Part shown: positions 1-8,412 of the stretch, piece after piece
How positions within the stretch are numbered: the stretch's first letter is position 1
Layout: every line of letters begins with the position of its first letter
NCBI GenBank assembly: GCA_017993775.1
Contig: JAGOMA010000010.1
Location: 62,001-126,000, forward strand
Direction: 5' to 3'
Length of the DNA: 64,000 bases
Source: Chloroflexota bacterium
GTDB lineage: Bacteria > Chloroflexota > Anaerolineae > Promineifilales > Promineifilaceae
Notes under the pieces: model-generated
The model's database searches: none
What the model was told of the DNA's origin: nothing
What the model saw: the letters and a program-made list of their open reading frames with translations, nothing else
Position numbers and translations under genes: made by a program

Positions 1-396
1 AACGGCCGTTATCAGGCCCTCACCGACTGGCATGTCACCGAAAATGGCGACCTATACGGCTCCATCACCCTGCCAATGGCTGTTGGCATCGTCGGCGGCG
101 CCACCAAAGTCCACCCCACCGCCAAAGTCGCCATGAAACTCATGGGCATCCAATCCGCGCCTGAACTGGCCATGGTTTTGGCCTGCGTTGGCCTGGCGCA
201 AAACCTGGCGGCCATCAAAGCCCTGTCTACGGTCGGCATCCAAAAAGGCCACATGCGCCTGCACGCCCGTCAGGTAGCCATCGCCGCCGGCGCAACCACC
301 GATCAGGTTCAGGCCATTGCCAACCAATTGGCCGCCGAAAAGAAAATCAACATCGTCCGCGCGCAAGAACTGCTGGCGGAACTGAATCAGAGATAA
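1..396 (+). CDS. mvaA: Hydroxymethylglutaryl-CoA reductase, C-terminal part (5' end outside window)
   Basis: The reading frame is open from base 1 and ends at 396, giving about 131 C-terminal residues of HMG-CoA reductase, which makes mevalonate from HMG-CoA with NAD(P)H. Seen: the glycine-rich stretch after SITLPMAVG, and the GHMRLHARQVA segment near the end, which resembles the C-terminal catalytic-His region of class II reductases. HMG-CoA synthase starts 53 bases downstream on the same strand, so the two genes act in the same pathway. The N-terminal substrate-binding part is outside the window, so class II is inferred from the C-terminus only. Confidence 0.88.
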   Translation, partial: NGRYQALTDWHVTENGDLYGSITLPMAVGIVGGATKVHPTAKVAMKLMGIQSAPELAMVLACVGLAQNLAAIKALSTVGIQKGHMRLHARQVAIAAGATTDQVQAIANQLAAEKKINIVRAQELLAELNQR

Positions 397-449
397 GCTG
401 TGGGCTAACAGGTAACAGCTGCTAGCCATAAGCGGCTCAAAAGGAAATT

Positions 450-1523
450 ATGAACGCATACAATCCATCTAACGGACTTATGAAACCCGACAGGCCAGTG
501 GGCATTGTGGGGTATGGGGCTTATGTGCCCCGTTATCGCATTCCCGCCGCCGAAATTTCCCGCATGTGGACCGGCGGCACGGGCGGCGTGCCCATCAAAG
601 AAAAAGCCGTCAATGGCCTGGATGAAGACGTGGCCACCATGTCGATTGAGGCCGCCCGCAACGCCATGCTGCGCGCCCAAATCAATCCCCAGGAAATCCG
701 CGCCGTCTGGGTAGGCAGCGAAAGCCACCCCTATGCCGTCAAACCCACCAGCACCATCGTCGCCGAAGCCATCGGCGCCGTGCCCAACACGCAGGCCGCC
801 GACTGGGAATTCGCCTGCAAGGCGGGCACAGAAGCGATGCAAGCCGCCATTGCCTTTGTTGGTTCCGGCATGGCCCGCTACGCGCTGAGCATTGGCATGG
901 ACACAGCCCAGGGGCGGCCCGGCGATGCGCTGGAATACACGGCCGCTGCCGGCGGCGCAGCCATCCTCATCGGTCCGGCGGATGAGTCTTTGGTTCTGAT
1001 TGATGGCTCTTACTCTTTCGTTACTGATACGCCGGACTTCTGGCGACGCGCCCACGCCGACTATCCATCGCACGGCGACCGCTTCACTGGCGAACCGGCT
1101 TACTTTAAACATGTGCTGGGCGCGGCGGAGGCTTTGATGACGGCCGTTAACCGCACCGCCAGCGATTACCGTTGGGCCGTCTTCCACCAGCCCAACGCCA
1201 AATTCCCCGAACGCGCCGCGCAAACCCTGGGCTTCGCCCCCGACCAATTCAAAGTTGGTCTGCTCAGCCCACGCATTGGCAACACCTATTCCGGCTCCAC
1301 CATGATCGGCCTGACCGCCATTTTGGATGTAGCCGAACCCGGCGACCGCATTCTGATGGTCAGCTATGGCTCAGGCGCCGGCTCCGACGCCTTCGATCTA
1401 CAAGTCACCGAACGATTGCCAGAAATGCGCAATCTGGCTATTTCCACCGAAGGCTATATCGCTCGCCGCACCGAAATTGACTACGCCACTTATACACGTT
1501 TTCGGGACAAGCTCAAACTTTAA
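450..1523 (+). CDS. Hydroxymethylglutaryl-CoA synthase, archaeal type
   Basis: A 357-residue cytosolic thiolase-fold enzyme that condenses acetyl-CoA with acetoacetyl-CoA to HMG-CoA. The catalytic triad can be placed: Glu91 in GSESHP, Cys123 in [10 protein letters not shown] and His246 in VFHQPN. Length and sequence style match the archaeal/PksG-like branch rather than the longer eukaryotic form. ATG at 450 is preceded by AAGGAAATT; an internal Met at 480 is possible but has no better ribosome site. It lies between HMG-CoA reductase and a thiolase, with the DUF35 partner further down, which is the gene set of the archaeal thiolase/HMGCS/DUF35 complex. Confidence 0.92.
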   Translation: MNAYNPSNGLMKPDRPVGIVGYGAYVPRYRIPAAEISRMWTGGTGGVPIKEKAVNGLDEDVATMSIEAARNAMLRAQINPQEIRAVWVGSESHPYAVKPTSTIVAEAIGAVPNTQAADWEFACKAGTEAMQAAIAFVGSGMARYALSIGMDTAQGRPGDALEYTAAAGGAAILIGPADESLVLIDGSYSFVTDTPDFWRRAHADYPSHGDRFTGEPAYFKHVLGAAEALMTAVNRTASDYRWAVFHQPNAKFPERAAQTLGFAPDQFKVGLLSPRIGNTYSGSTMIGLTAILDVAEPGDRILMVSYGSGAGSDAFDLQVTERLPEMRNLAISTEGYIARRTEIDYATYTRFRDKLKL

Positions 1524-1576
1524 ATTGACGATTGACGGTTCAATCGTCAATCGCAAATCGTAAATCGTAAATCACT
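1524..1576. repeat. Intergenic hairpin with AATCG repeats
   Basis: ATTGACGATTGA (1524-1535) and TCAATCGTCAAT (1540-1551) form a perfect 12-bp stem with a 4-base loop. Short AAATCG units follow. It fills the whole gap between HMG-CoA synthase and thiolase, and a related AATCG/AAATCGC-rich block sits at 39121-39197. There is no T-run, so an intrinsic terminator is unlikely; a dispersed repeat or mRNA-stability hairpin fits better. Confidence 0.6.
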
Positions 1577-2731
1577 ATGAACGTATCAATCATTGGCATT
1601 GGACAAACTGAAGTTAAAGAAATGTGGGAAACCTCCATCCGCCATCTGGCGTGGTACGCCATCGAGGCGGCTTTGGATGACGCCCACATCAGCAAAGTTG
1701 GCGCGCTGTTCGTGGGCAACATGCTCTCCGGCGAACTGAGCCAGCAAAACCATTTGGGCGCGCTGGTCGCCGATTTTGCCGGCATGCGCGGCATCGAGGC
1801 GGTCACGGTGGAAGCGGCCGACGCTTCCGGCGGGATGGCGCTGCGACAGGCCATTTTGGCCGTCAAAAGCGGCCTGGTAGAAACGGCGCTGGCCGTCGGC
1901 GTGGAAAAAATGACCGATCAGACCGGCTCTGTGGTGACATCGGCTATGGCCTACGGCCTGGACGCTGATTATGAGGCCATGCAAGGATTGACGATGGCCG
2001 GGATGGGGGCGCTGCTGATGCGCCGCTATATGTTTGAGCATGGCGTGGGTGTAGCCGATTTTGCCGGTTTCAGTGTCAACGCCCATGCAAACGGCGCAGC
2101 CAACCCGCTGGCAATGTTCCGCAACCGCATCAAGCCAGAGCGTTTTGCTTCTGCCCCTGTGGTGGCCGATCCGGTGAATTTGTTCGACATGGCTCCGGCG
2201 GCGGATGGCGCGGCGGCGGTGATTGTGACCAGCCGGGAAAAGGCGATGGACATGGTGCCGCAGCCCGTGGAGATTGCCGGTTCGGCCGTGGCGACAGATA
2301 CCATTGCCTTGCACGACCGCCGCGACATTTTGCGCTTGCGCGCGGCTGAAATTAGCACGCAAAAGGCGCTGGCCCAGGCCGGATTGACGCCCAATGACAT
2401 CGATCTGTTTGAGCTGCACGATTCATTTACGGTGCTGGCGGCTCTGTCGTTGGAAGCGGCCGGGTTTGCCGCGCGGGGCGAAGGATGGCAGTTGGCGCGA
2501 GATGGTGAGATTGGGCGAAACGGCCGTATTCCCATCAGCACATTCGGCGGCCTGAAAGCACGGGGCAATCCCCTGGGCGCAACCGGCATGTACCAGATCG
2601 TGGAGGTTGCGCGGCAGCTGCGTGGTCTGGCCGGCGACTGCCAGGTAGCCGATGCCAAAATCGGCATGGCGCAAAATTTAGGTACAAGTGGAGCAACGGC
2701 CGTAACCCACATCTTACGCGCCGCCCAGTAA
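1577..2731 (+). CDS. Thiolase-family protein with substituted catalytic residues
   Basis: A 384-residue protein of the archaeal/SCP-x thiolase type, spanning both thiolase halves. Where active thiolases carry Cys in a (V)E-x-A-C-A-S-G motif, this protein reads VEAADASGG, putting Asp82 (codon GAC) in the Cys position. The late GHPxGATG motif reads GNPLGATG, with Asn331 instead of His. His281 (HDSF) is kept. In archaea the partner thiolase makes acetoacetyl-CoA and hands it to HMG-CoA synthase through the DUF35 protein. The neighbours are the same here, but without the Cys nucleophile normal Claisen chemistry is not expected. It may be a scaffold, or the codon change may be recent. The family call is safe; the activity is open. 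Confidence 0.85.
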   Translation: MNVSIIGIGQTEVKEMWETSIRHLAWYAIEAALDDAHISKVGALFVGNMLSGELSQQNHLGALVADFAGMRGIEAVTVEAADASGGMALRQAILAVKSGLVETALAVGVEKMTDQTGSVVTSAMAYGLDADYEAMQGLTMAGMGALLMRRYMFEHGVGVADFAGFSVNAHANGAANPLAMFRNRIKPERFASAPVVADPVNLFDMAPAADGAAAVIVTSREKAMDMVPQPVEIAGSAVATDTIALHDRRDILRLRAAEISTQKALAQAGLTPNDIDLFELHDSFTVLAALSLEAAGFAARGEGWQLARDGEIGRNGRIPISTFGGLKARGNPLGATGMYQIVEVARQLRGLAGDCQVADAKIGMAQNLGTSGATAVTHILRAAQ

Positions 2732-2964
2732 ATACCGACATTTCCGGTACAATTCATTGACAATATATGAATTTTTACTCAGAAAACGGCCGTGTGATAG
2801 TTTTTGACAGTCGTTTTAGCGTATGTTGACAGTGAATGGGAGTTATTCCGTGGATAATTCTCTATGGATGCGGACATGCAAATATATTGCAATGAAACGT
2901 ATCACTTGAAATAAAACTAATTTTTTCGACATCTTCGGAACGAGTCGGAGGCAATAGAAATAAA

Positions 2965-3375
2965 ATGGAAGTATCACGTCATTGGCGTTTACAAGCACAG
3001 CGGTACCAATTGGTTGGCGAAACATGCGATTCTTGCGGCGTAAAATTATTCCCACCTCGGGATGTGTGTCTGGAATGCGAAGCGCCCGCGCAAGAGCTTT
3101 ACACATTCACCGGTCTGGGTGAAATCTACTCTTACACCACCATTTATGATGCGCCGGCCGGTTTTGAACATAACACGCCATACATGGTAGCGCTCATCAA
3201 ATTGGAAGAAGGCCCCCTGGTTACAGCCCAGTTGACCGATATCGACCCGTCTGAAGCGGTGATTGGGATGCCCGTGGAAATGGTGACACGTAAGCTGCGC
3301 ACCGATGGGGACGAGGGGATGATTGTGTATGGGTACAAGTTTAGACCGGCTGTGCAAGAGTTAACGGCCGTATAA
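2965..3375 (+). CDS. DUF35 (Zn-ribbon/OB-fold) acyl-CoA-binding partner protein
   Basis: A 136-residue protein with an N-terminal rubredoxin-like zinc ribbon (CDSC around residue 23 and CLEC around residue 37) followed by an OB-fold beta barrel. In archaea such DUF35 proteins bridge thiolase and HMG-CoA synthase and share a CoA-binding site; finding it after both genes supports that role. GGAGG lies about 14 bases before the ATG. The 233-base spacer upstream holds two TTGACA hexamers (near 2803 and 2826) but no clear -10 box, so its own promoter is possible but not shown. A terminator follows at 3401. Confidence 0.85.
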   Translation: MEVSRHWRLQAQRYQLVGETCDSCGVKLFPPRDVCLECEAPAQELYTFTGLGEIYSYTTIYDAPAGFEHNTPYMVALIKLEEGPLVTAQLTDIDPSEAVIGMPVEMVTRKLRTDGDEGMIVYGYKFRPAVQELTAV

Positions 3376-3400
3376 CCCCACCCCACTCCGCAAATATACC

Positions 3401-3433
3401 AAAAGCCCGCCTGAATCCAGACGGGCTTTTTTA
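3401..3433 (+). terminator. Intrinsic terminator after the mevalonate cluster
   Basis: AAAGCCCG pairs with CGGGCTTT around a 12-base loop and is followed by a run of T. It sits 26 bases after the DUF35 stop codon and closes the mevalonate gene set. Confidence 0.85.
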
Positions 3434-3927
3434 TTGACACCTACTCAACCCTACCCAACCCTCACAAAGAACAAGTTTTACCCAAACGAAAGGTGACAAA
3501 CATCACAATTTTACGTGCCGGATGTCACTCATTTCGAGCAGCGATTTAGCTATATGATGCGATCAAGCTACCAGGCAGCTGGCGAGTCTGCACAAAAACA
3601 GGCAAGACGGTGGTTACACAGGGGAAAATGCGGGGATAAGCCACTCATTTGTTTTTACACTTCCGCACCACATAATCAGATAACGGCCGTTGGTTAGACC
3701 ACTCAACCAACCTTGCAGCCAACCACCCTCCAAATAAGTCCAGAATAAATCTCATGACAACGGCGACCACTTGAGATCGTATTAAGCGGCTCTTGCCGCT
3801 AGTTCAACCGATTAAATTGTGGTATACGATGATTTTGTGTCGCTTGTTTTGAGGTTTTTCTTTCGCCTGGCAAAAACAATGCATTTCCGTTCGGGAAGTG
3901 CTCAAGACAAAGATGTGAGGGCAAAAA
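3434..3927. other. Intergenic region without a recognised gene
   Basis: About 490 bases. Short open frames here look like no protein and lack a ribosome site. One ACGGCCGT copy lies at 3683. The last 100 bases are AT-rich and should contain the promoter of the lipoprotein gene at 3928, but no good -35/-10 pair stands out. Confidence 0.5.
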
Positions 3928-5070
3928 ATGAAAAGGTCACAGCTTGTTGTTAAAGTATTCGTGATCGCGCTGGTCTTTACTTTCCAGAGTGCATGCAATT
4001 CTGCTGGCAATTCAAGCGGAGCCGAGGCCACGGCCGTTCCGCAAAGCGAAGGCGCCCAAGAAATCAATGAAAATCTGGAGGCCGCAGAAATTACCGCCGA
4101 TTCCCAAACTGAACCCGCACAACCTTCAGACAGCGCCACCAACGAAGCCACTGAACCGGCCGATTCCGCCAACGAAGTCACCCCAGAAACGCCTAGCAGC
4201 CTTGACGTTACAACTGAAGCCGCCGAACCAACACCTGAACCTGCCGACGCTAACACCGAAGAGACACCTGAACCTGCGGCGGATGCGCCACATATCGCCT
4301 TCGATCCTGAAAACACAAAAGATGGCATGGTCATGGTGTTTATACCGGCAGGGGAGTTCCCCATGGGCACAAGCGATGAACAAAGAACTCGTTTAATTGA
4401 CGAACATATCTGGGACAAAAACTGGAATGAGAGCGAACTACCCCTCCACACGGTTTACCTGGACGCCTATTGGATCGACCAGACAGAGGTGACAAACGGA
4501 CAATATGCCCTATGTGTTGCAGACGGCCCATGCCAGGAACCCCGTTTTTTGAAATCGGCAACCCGGGATAGTTATTTTGGCAATCCGGAATTCCAAAACT
4601 ACCCGGTGGTCTATGTCGACTGGACCATGGCCAAAGCCTACTGCACATGGGCGGGCAGAAGGCTGCCAACAGAAGCGGAATGGGAAAAAGCCGCCCGGGG
4701 AGCCGATGGGCGTCTCTACCCATGGGGAAATGAGATCGACAACACGCGGGCCAACTTTACCGGTTCCGGCAGCGAAGGCGGCGACACAACCGCTGTGGGC
4801 AGTTTTATAGAGGGCGCCAGCCCCTACGGCGTACTCGATATGGCCGGCAACGTCTGGGAATGGGTAGCAGACGAGTATGCCCAAAGGTACTACTACAATT
4901 CACCGTCAGAGAACCCGCCCGGTCCTACGCTTACCGGAACGCGGTATACGGTTCGTGGTGGTTCGTGGGATGGCACAGTAAACAGCATGCGTATAGCCCA
5001 TCGTTATGGAATGGAAGTGGACTACACAGACTTCCCGACTGGCGGCATTCGGTGCGCCGCTTCACCGTAA
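3928..5070 (+). CDS. Lipoprotein with formylglycine-generating-enzyme (SUMF1)-like domain
   Basis: 380 residues. An N-terminal hydrophobic signal ends at QSAC (Cys23), a plausible but weak lipobox. Residues about 25-130 form an Ala/Glu/Pro/Thr-rich linker. Residues about 130-380 are a complete FGE-sulfatase domain, with typical segments such as FIPAGEFPMG, RRLPTEAEWEKAARG, LYPWGNE, GVLDMAGNVWEW and RGGSW. The copper-binding cysteines expected shortly after RGGSW in true FGEs are missing (RGGSWDGTVNSMRIAHR), so sulfatase activation is unlikely. Such FGE-like domains are common as C-type-lectin-fold binding modules on surface lipoproteins. GAGGG precedes the ATG. Confidence 0.82.
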   Translation: MKRSQLVVKVFVIALVFTFQSACNSAGNSSGAEATAVPQSEGAQEINENLEAAEITADSQTEPAQPSDSATNEATEPADSANEVTPETPSSLDVTTEAAEPTPEPADANTEETPEPAADAPHIAFDPENTKDGMVMVFIPAGEFPMGTSDEQRTRLIDEHIWDKNWNESELPLHTVYLDAYWIDQTEVTNGQYALCVADGPCQEPRFLKSATRDSYFGNPEFQNYPVVYVDWTMAKAYCTWAGRRLPTEAEWEKAARGADGRLYPWGNEIDNTRANFTGSGSEGGDTTAVGSFIEGASPYGVLDMAGNVWEWVADEYAQRYYYNSPSENPPGPTLTGTRYTVRGGSWDGTVNSMRIAHRYGMEVDYTDFPTGGIRCAASP

Positions 5071-5127
5071 ATTTAGATTTACCGCCGGCAAACAACGGCA
5101 AAAGACAAGGATACCCTGACTTACGAG

Positions 5128-5166
5128 AAATTGGAGGCTCTGGCAATCTTGAGTCTCCAATTTTCA
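5128..5166 (+). terminator. Probable intrinsic terminator after the FGE-like lipoprotein gene
   Basis: AAATTGGAG (5128-5136) pairs with CTCCAATTT (5155-5163) and ends in T residues. The stem sequence also resembles the GGAG/CTCC intergenic repeat near 9116, so it may be a repeat acting as a terminator. Confidence 0.45.
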
Positions 5167-5222
5167 ATCTCCACCAAGCAACTTAATCGAAATCAAGACT
5201 CTCGTTTGTTATACTCCTTGTC

Positions 5223-7502
5223 ATGAACCAATTTCCCTACCTCAACCCCACATTACCTATACCCCAACGTGTCGCCGACCTGCTGACGCGTATGACTCTG
5301 GACGAAAAACTGGCCCAGATGACCATCTTCAGCTTCCCCGGTCATCATCCCCGCGAGGATGAAGAGGGTCCGATTGACCTGGACCTGTTGCGCCAGGATT
5401 GGCCGCACAGCGTGGGCGGCATTGGCCGCGTAGGTCTATATCGCGGCAGCCGGGCAACGGCCGTTGCCGCCAACGCCATCCAGCACTACGCCATCCAAGA
5501 AACCCGGCTGGGCATCCCCATCCTCATCATCGACGAAGCCCTGCACGGGCTGATGGGCTGGCACGCCACCAGCTTCCCGCAGGCCATCGGCCTGGCCGCC
5601 ACCTGGGACCCGGCGCTGGTGGAGCAAGCCTTCACCGCCGCCGCCGCCGAAATGCGCGCCCGTGGCAGCCATTGGGCGCTGACGCCCGTGCTGGACCTGG
5701 CCCGCGACCCCCGCTGGGGCCGCACCGAAGAAACCTACGGCGAAGACCCGCACCTGGTTTCCACGATGGGCGAGGCGGCCATTTTTGGCCTCCAAGGGCG
5801 CAATCGTGCCATTGCCAGCGACCGGGTGCTGGCCACGGCTAAACACTTCGCCGTCCACGGCCAGCCGGAAGGCGGTACAAACTGCGGTCCCACCAACTTC
5901 GCCGAACGCGAGATACGTGAAGTTTTCCTACGGCCGTTCCAAACGGCCGTGCAAACCGCCCGCGCCGCCACCATCATGGCCTCCTACAACGAAATCAACG
6001 GCATTCCCGTGCACAAAAACAAGTGGCTGCTGCAAGATGTGCTGCGCGGCGAATGGGGCTTCGACGGCCTCATCATCTCCGATGGCGGCGGCATCCGCGA
6101 CCTGGAACGGCTGCACCACGTGGCCGCCAACCGCGCCGACGCTGCCCGGCAAGCCCTGCAATCGGGCATCGAATACGAACTCGACGACTGCTTCTTCCTG
6201 CTGAAAGAGCAGGTCGCCGCCGGGCTGGTGGATGAGGCGTTGATTGATACGGCCGTCGCCCGCATCCTCGGTCTGAAATTTGCCCTGGGACTGTTTGAAA
6301 ATCCCCTGGTCGATCCGGAACAGGCCGCCGCGACGGTCCACAGCGCGGCCCATCGCGCCCTGGCCCTGGAAGCGGCGCGCAAAACCATCACCCTGCTCAA
6401 AAACGACCCGCTGCCCGGCGGCCAACCGCTCCTACCGCTGGACGCTGCGGCGCTGCGGCGGGTGGCCGTCATCGGTCCCAACGCGGCGCGGGTGCATCAG
6501 GGCGGCTACAGCGTGCAGGCCGAAGATGGCGTGAGCGTGCTGGACGGCATTCGCCACTTCCTGGCGGGGCAGGCCGAAGTGGTACACGCGGAGGGCTGCC
6601 GCATCACCCAGGATGGCGGCTGGATGGGCTGGTGGCGCGACGAGGTGGTCCCCTCCAACCCGGCTGAAGATGCGGCGCGGATTAAAGAAGCCACGGCCGT
6701 GGCCCAATCCGCCGACGTGGCCATTCTGGTTTTGGGTGAAAACGAGTCGGTCTGCCGCGAAGGTTGGAGCCGCGACCATCTGGGCGACCGTGACAGCCTG
6801 GATTTGCCGGGCGCGCAGGAGGCGCTGCTGCAAGCGGTGGCGGCGACGGGCGTGCCGGTGGTGTTGGTGCTGATAAACGGCCGTCCCCTCTCCATCCAAT
6901 GGGCGGCCGCCCACATCCCGGCCATCGTGGAATGCTGGTACGTGGGCGAGGCGGGCGGAACGGCCGTGGCCGAAACGCTCTTCGGGGCCATCAATCCCGG
7001 CGGCAAACTGCCCATCACTTTCCCGCGCTCCGTGGGGCAGATTCCCGCCTTCTACAACCACAAACCTTCCGCCCGGCGCGGCTACCTCTTCCACGACAAT
7101 GCGCCGCTGTTCCCCTTTGGGCACGGCCTCAGCTATACCACCTTTGCCTACAGCAACCTGGCGATTACGCCGCCGGCCATCCCGCCAACAGGCGAGGTAA
7201 CAATCAGTGTGACGGTGACCAACACCGGCCAGCGCGCCGGGGATGAAGTGGCCCAGCTTTACCTGCGCGACTGTCTCAGCTCGGTGACGCGGCCGGTGCA
7301 AGAGCTGAAAGGCTTCCAACGGCTCACGCTGGAGCCTGGCGAAAACCGCCGGGTGACGTTTATGCTAACGCCCGCCGACCTGGCGCTGTTGGATGAGGCG
7401 ATGAATTTAGTGGTAGAACCGGGTGAGTTTGCGGTGGTGGTGGGTGGGAGTTCGATGGGGGGTGTAGACGGCCGTTTCACCGTCACCGCACCTGAAAAAT
7501 AG
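5223..7502 (+). CDS. Glycoside hydrolase family 3 beta-glucosidase-type enzyme
   Basis: 759 residues with the full GH3 layout: (beta/alpha)8 barrel (about 15-330), alpha/beta sandwich (about 370-610) and a C-terminal fibronectin-III-like domain (about 650-755). Substrate-site signatures DPRWGR and KHF (207-209) are present. The nucleophile is predicted as Asp287 in LIISDGGG; many family members have SDW here. An acid/base Glu is likely in the VLGENE region. There is no signal peptide, so it probably acts in the cytoplasm on imported beta-linked disaccharides. No Shine-Dalgarno is visible, and TATACT lies only about 8 bases before the ATG, so a leaderless mRNA is possible. The exact sugar cannot be read from the sequence. 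Confidence 0.92.
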   Translation: MNQFPYLNPTLPIPQRVADLLTRMTLDEKLAQMTIFSFPGHHPREDEEGPIDLDLLRQDWPHSVGGIGRVGLYRGSRATAVAANAIQHYAIQETRLGIPILIIDEALHGLMGWHATSFPQAIGLAATWDPALVEQAFTAAAAEMRARGSHWALTPVLDLARDPRWGRTEETYGEDPHLVSTMGEAAIFGLQGRNRAIASDRVLATAKHFAVHGQPEGGTNCGPTNFAEREIREVFLRPFQTAVQTARAATIMASYNEINGIPVHKNKWLLQDVLRGEWGFDGLIISDGGGIRDLERLHHVAANRADAARQALQSGIEYELDDCFFLLKEQVAAGLVDEALIDTAVARILGLKFALGLFENPLVDPEQAAATVHSAAHRALALEAARKTITLLKNDPLPGGQPLLPLDAAALRRVAVIGPNAARVHQGGYSVQAEDGVSVLDGIRHFLAGQAEVVHAEGCRITQDGGWMGWWRDEVVPSNPAEDAARIKEATAVAQSADVAILVLGENESVCREGWSRDHLGDRDSLDLPGAQEALLQAVAATGVPVVLVLINGRPLSIQWAAAHIPAIVECWYVGEAGGTAVAETLFGAINPGGKLPITFPRSVGQIPAFYNHKPSARRGYLFHDNAPLFPFGHGLSYTTFAYSNLAITPPAIPPTGEVTISVTVTNTGQRAGDEVAQLYLRDCLSSVTRPVQELKGFQRLTLEPGENRRVTFMLTPADLALLDEAMNLVVEPGEFAVVVGGSSMGGVDGRFTVTAPEK

Positions 7503-7535
7503 TAGGTCTTTCAGATTTCGCGGGATTTGCCGTAA

Positions 7536-7574
7536 AGCGTGATGCGTGACGAGAGACGTTTCACGCATCACGCT
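7536..7574. repeat. Palindromic intergenic repeat (GTGATGCGTGA family)
   Basis: AGCGTGATGCGTGA (7536-7549) pairs perfectly with TCACGCATCACGCT (7561-7574) around an 11-base loop. The same core words recur at 51399-51460. It lies between the convergent GH3 and antitoxin-like genes; there is no T-run. Confidence 0.7.
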
Positions 7575-7629
7575 TCAAGCATTACGCCATCTGAGTATCC
7601 ATGAGGTCCGGGATGTCCTCTTATGCCGG

Positions 7630-7851
7630 CTATGAGCGCGTTCTCGACTCCCCAATGGCAGCCAGGATGTCTTCTGTTGTGGCCTGTGTTTTGATGCCCG
7701 GCACATCAAACGGAGAGGATTCGTCCGACTGTTTTGCTTGCAGCGTAAAAACAGCGCCATCTCTGCGGCGGATTTCAACGGCTTCTTCTTGAGCCAACCG
7801 CAGCAATTTAGCCAGATTTTGGCGAGCTTCGGAATACGTAAAGACTTTCAT
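7630..7851 (-). CDS. Phd/YefM-like antitoxin
   Basis: 73 residues. The N-terminus MKVFTYSEARQNLAKLL is typical of Phd/YefM antitoxins, which fold as a DNA-binding dimer and neutralise a toxin with the disordered C-terminus. It follows the PIN-domain gene by 7 bases on the same strand, so the two are almost certainly co-transcribed. The order is toxin first, antitoxin second, the reverse of most Phd-type modules. Confidence 0.75.
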   Translation of the reverse strand: MKVFTYSEARQNLAKLLRLAQEEAVEIRRRDGAVFTLQAKQSDESSPFDVPGIKTQATTEDILAAIGESRTRS

Positions 7852-7858
7852 AACTTAT

Positions 7859-8248
7859 TCACTCTAAAACCTCAATGCCAAGTTCCAAGGCCACTTGTTT
7901 CATGCGCTTGTCCAGAGTGATGATCGGGCATGACAAGAATTGGGCGCACTGCAAGAAGTAGGCGTCATAGGCATATAGGTTGAAGTCCACAGCTATTTTT
8001 AACGCTTGCTCAATATCGATGCTCATCAAGCGTACTGGAATTCTGCTGGTAACTGCTAGCGCCAAAAAAGCCTCGTTCGACGCGAGTATATTCCGCTTGA
8101 CCATTGCCGATAGCGCATTAGCTACTTCATAAGGCAATATCTCCGGGGCAACAGCATCAACACCAGCTGTCAGATCAACAATACGATCCTTCTCAGGCTC
8201 GTCCAGGGCAACGGCCAAAAAAATGTTGGTGTCGGCAACAACGTTCAT
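7859..8248 (-). CDS. PIN-domain ribonuclease toxin (VapC-like)
   Basis: 129 residues from the ATG at 8248. An upstream in-frame TTG would add 12 residues but starts unlike other family members. The N-terminal VVADTNIFLA motif with its Asp, the acidic EILPYEVANAL segment and the later YDAYFLQCA segment with a conserved Asp are the metal-binding acidic residues of PIN nucleases. VapC toxins cleave tRNA or rRNA; the target here is unknown. The Phd-like antitoxin gene starts 7 bases downstream. Confidence 0.78.
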   Translation of the reverse strand: MNVVADTNIFLAVALDEPEKDRIVDLTAGVDAVAPEILPYEVANALSAMVKRNILASNEAFLALAVTSRIPVRLMSIDIEQALKIAVDFNLYAYDAYFLQCAQFLSCPIITLDKRMKQVALELGIEVLE

Positions 8249-8250
8249 AC

Positions 8251-8262
8251 GTACAATTGTAC
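8251..8262. promoter_or_regulatory. Perfect palindrome just upstream of the PIN toxin start
   Basis: GTACAATTGTAC ends 3 bases before the toxin ATG on the minus strand. A palindrome at this point is a good candidate operator for the cognate Phd-like antitoxin, since these modules are usually autorepressed. No Shine-Dalgarno separates it from the ATG. Confidence 0.4.
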
Positions 8263-8327
8263 AAATAAATAGCTGGGTTATCAAGATGCAACGGCCGTTT
8301 CACCATCACCCACTCCGGAGAGTAGAA

Positions 8328-8410
8328 ACACGGATGTCACGGATTAGACGGATTTTTACGGACGCAAAAAAATCATCCGTGCAAATCCGTCCCATCCGTT
8401 AAATCCGTGT
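8328..8410. repeat. ATCCGTG-type intergenic repeat
   Basis: The segment begins ACACGGAT and ends ATCCGTGT, with several GGATT/AATCC words pairing inward. Related GCGGATT/AATCCGC versions occur at 14194-14269 and 55873-55949. It occupies the gap between the PIN toxin and the ABC ATPase gene. Confidence 0.65.
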
Positions 8411-8412
8411 AT

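Noticed and set aside
405..1247. Long minus-strand open frame opposite HMG-CoA synthase
   Set aside because: Shadow of a high-GC coding strand; no family features, while the plus strand carries a complete catalytic triad.
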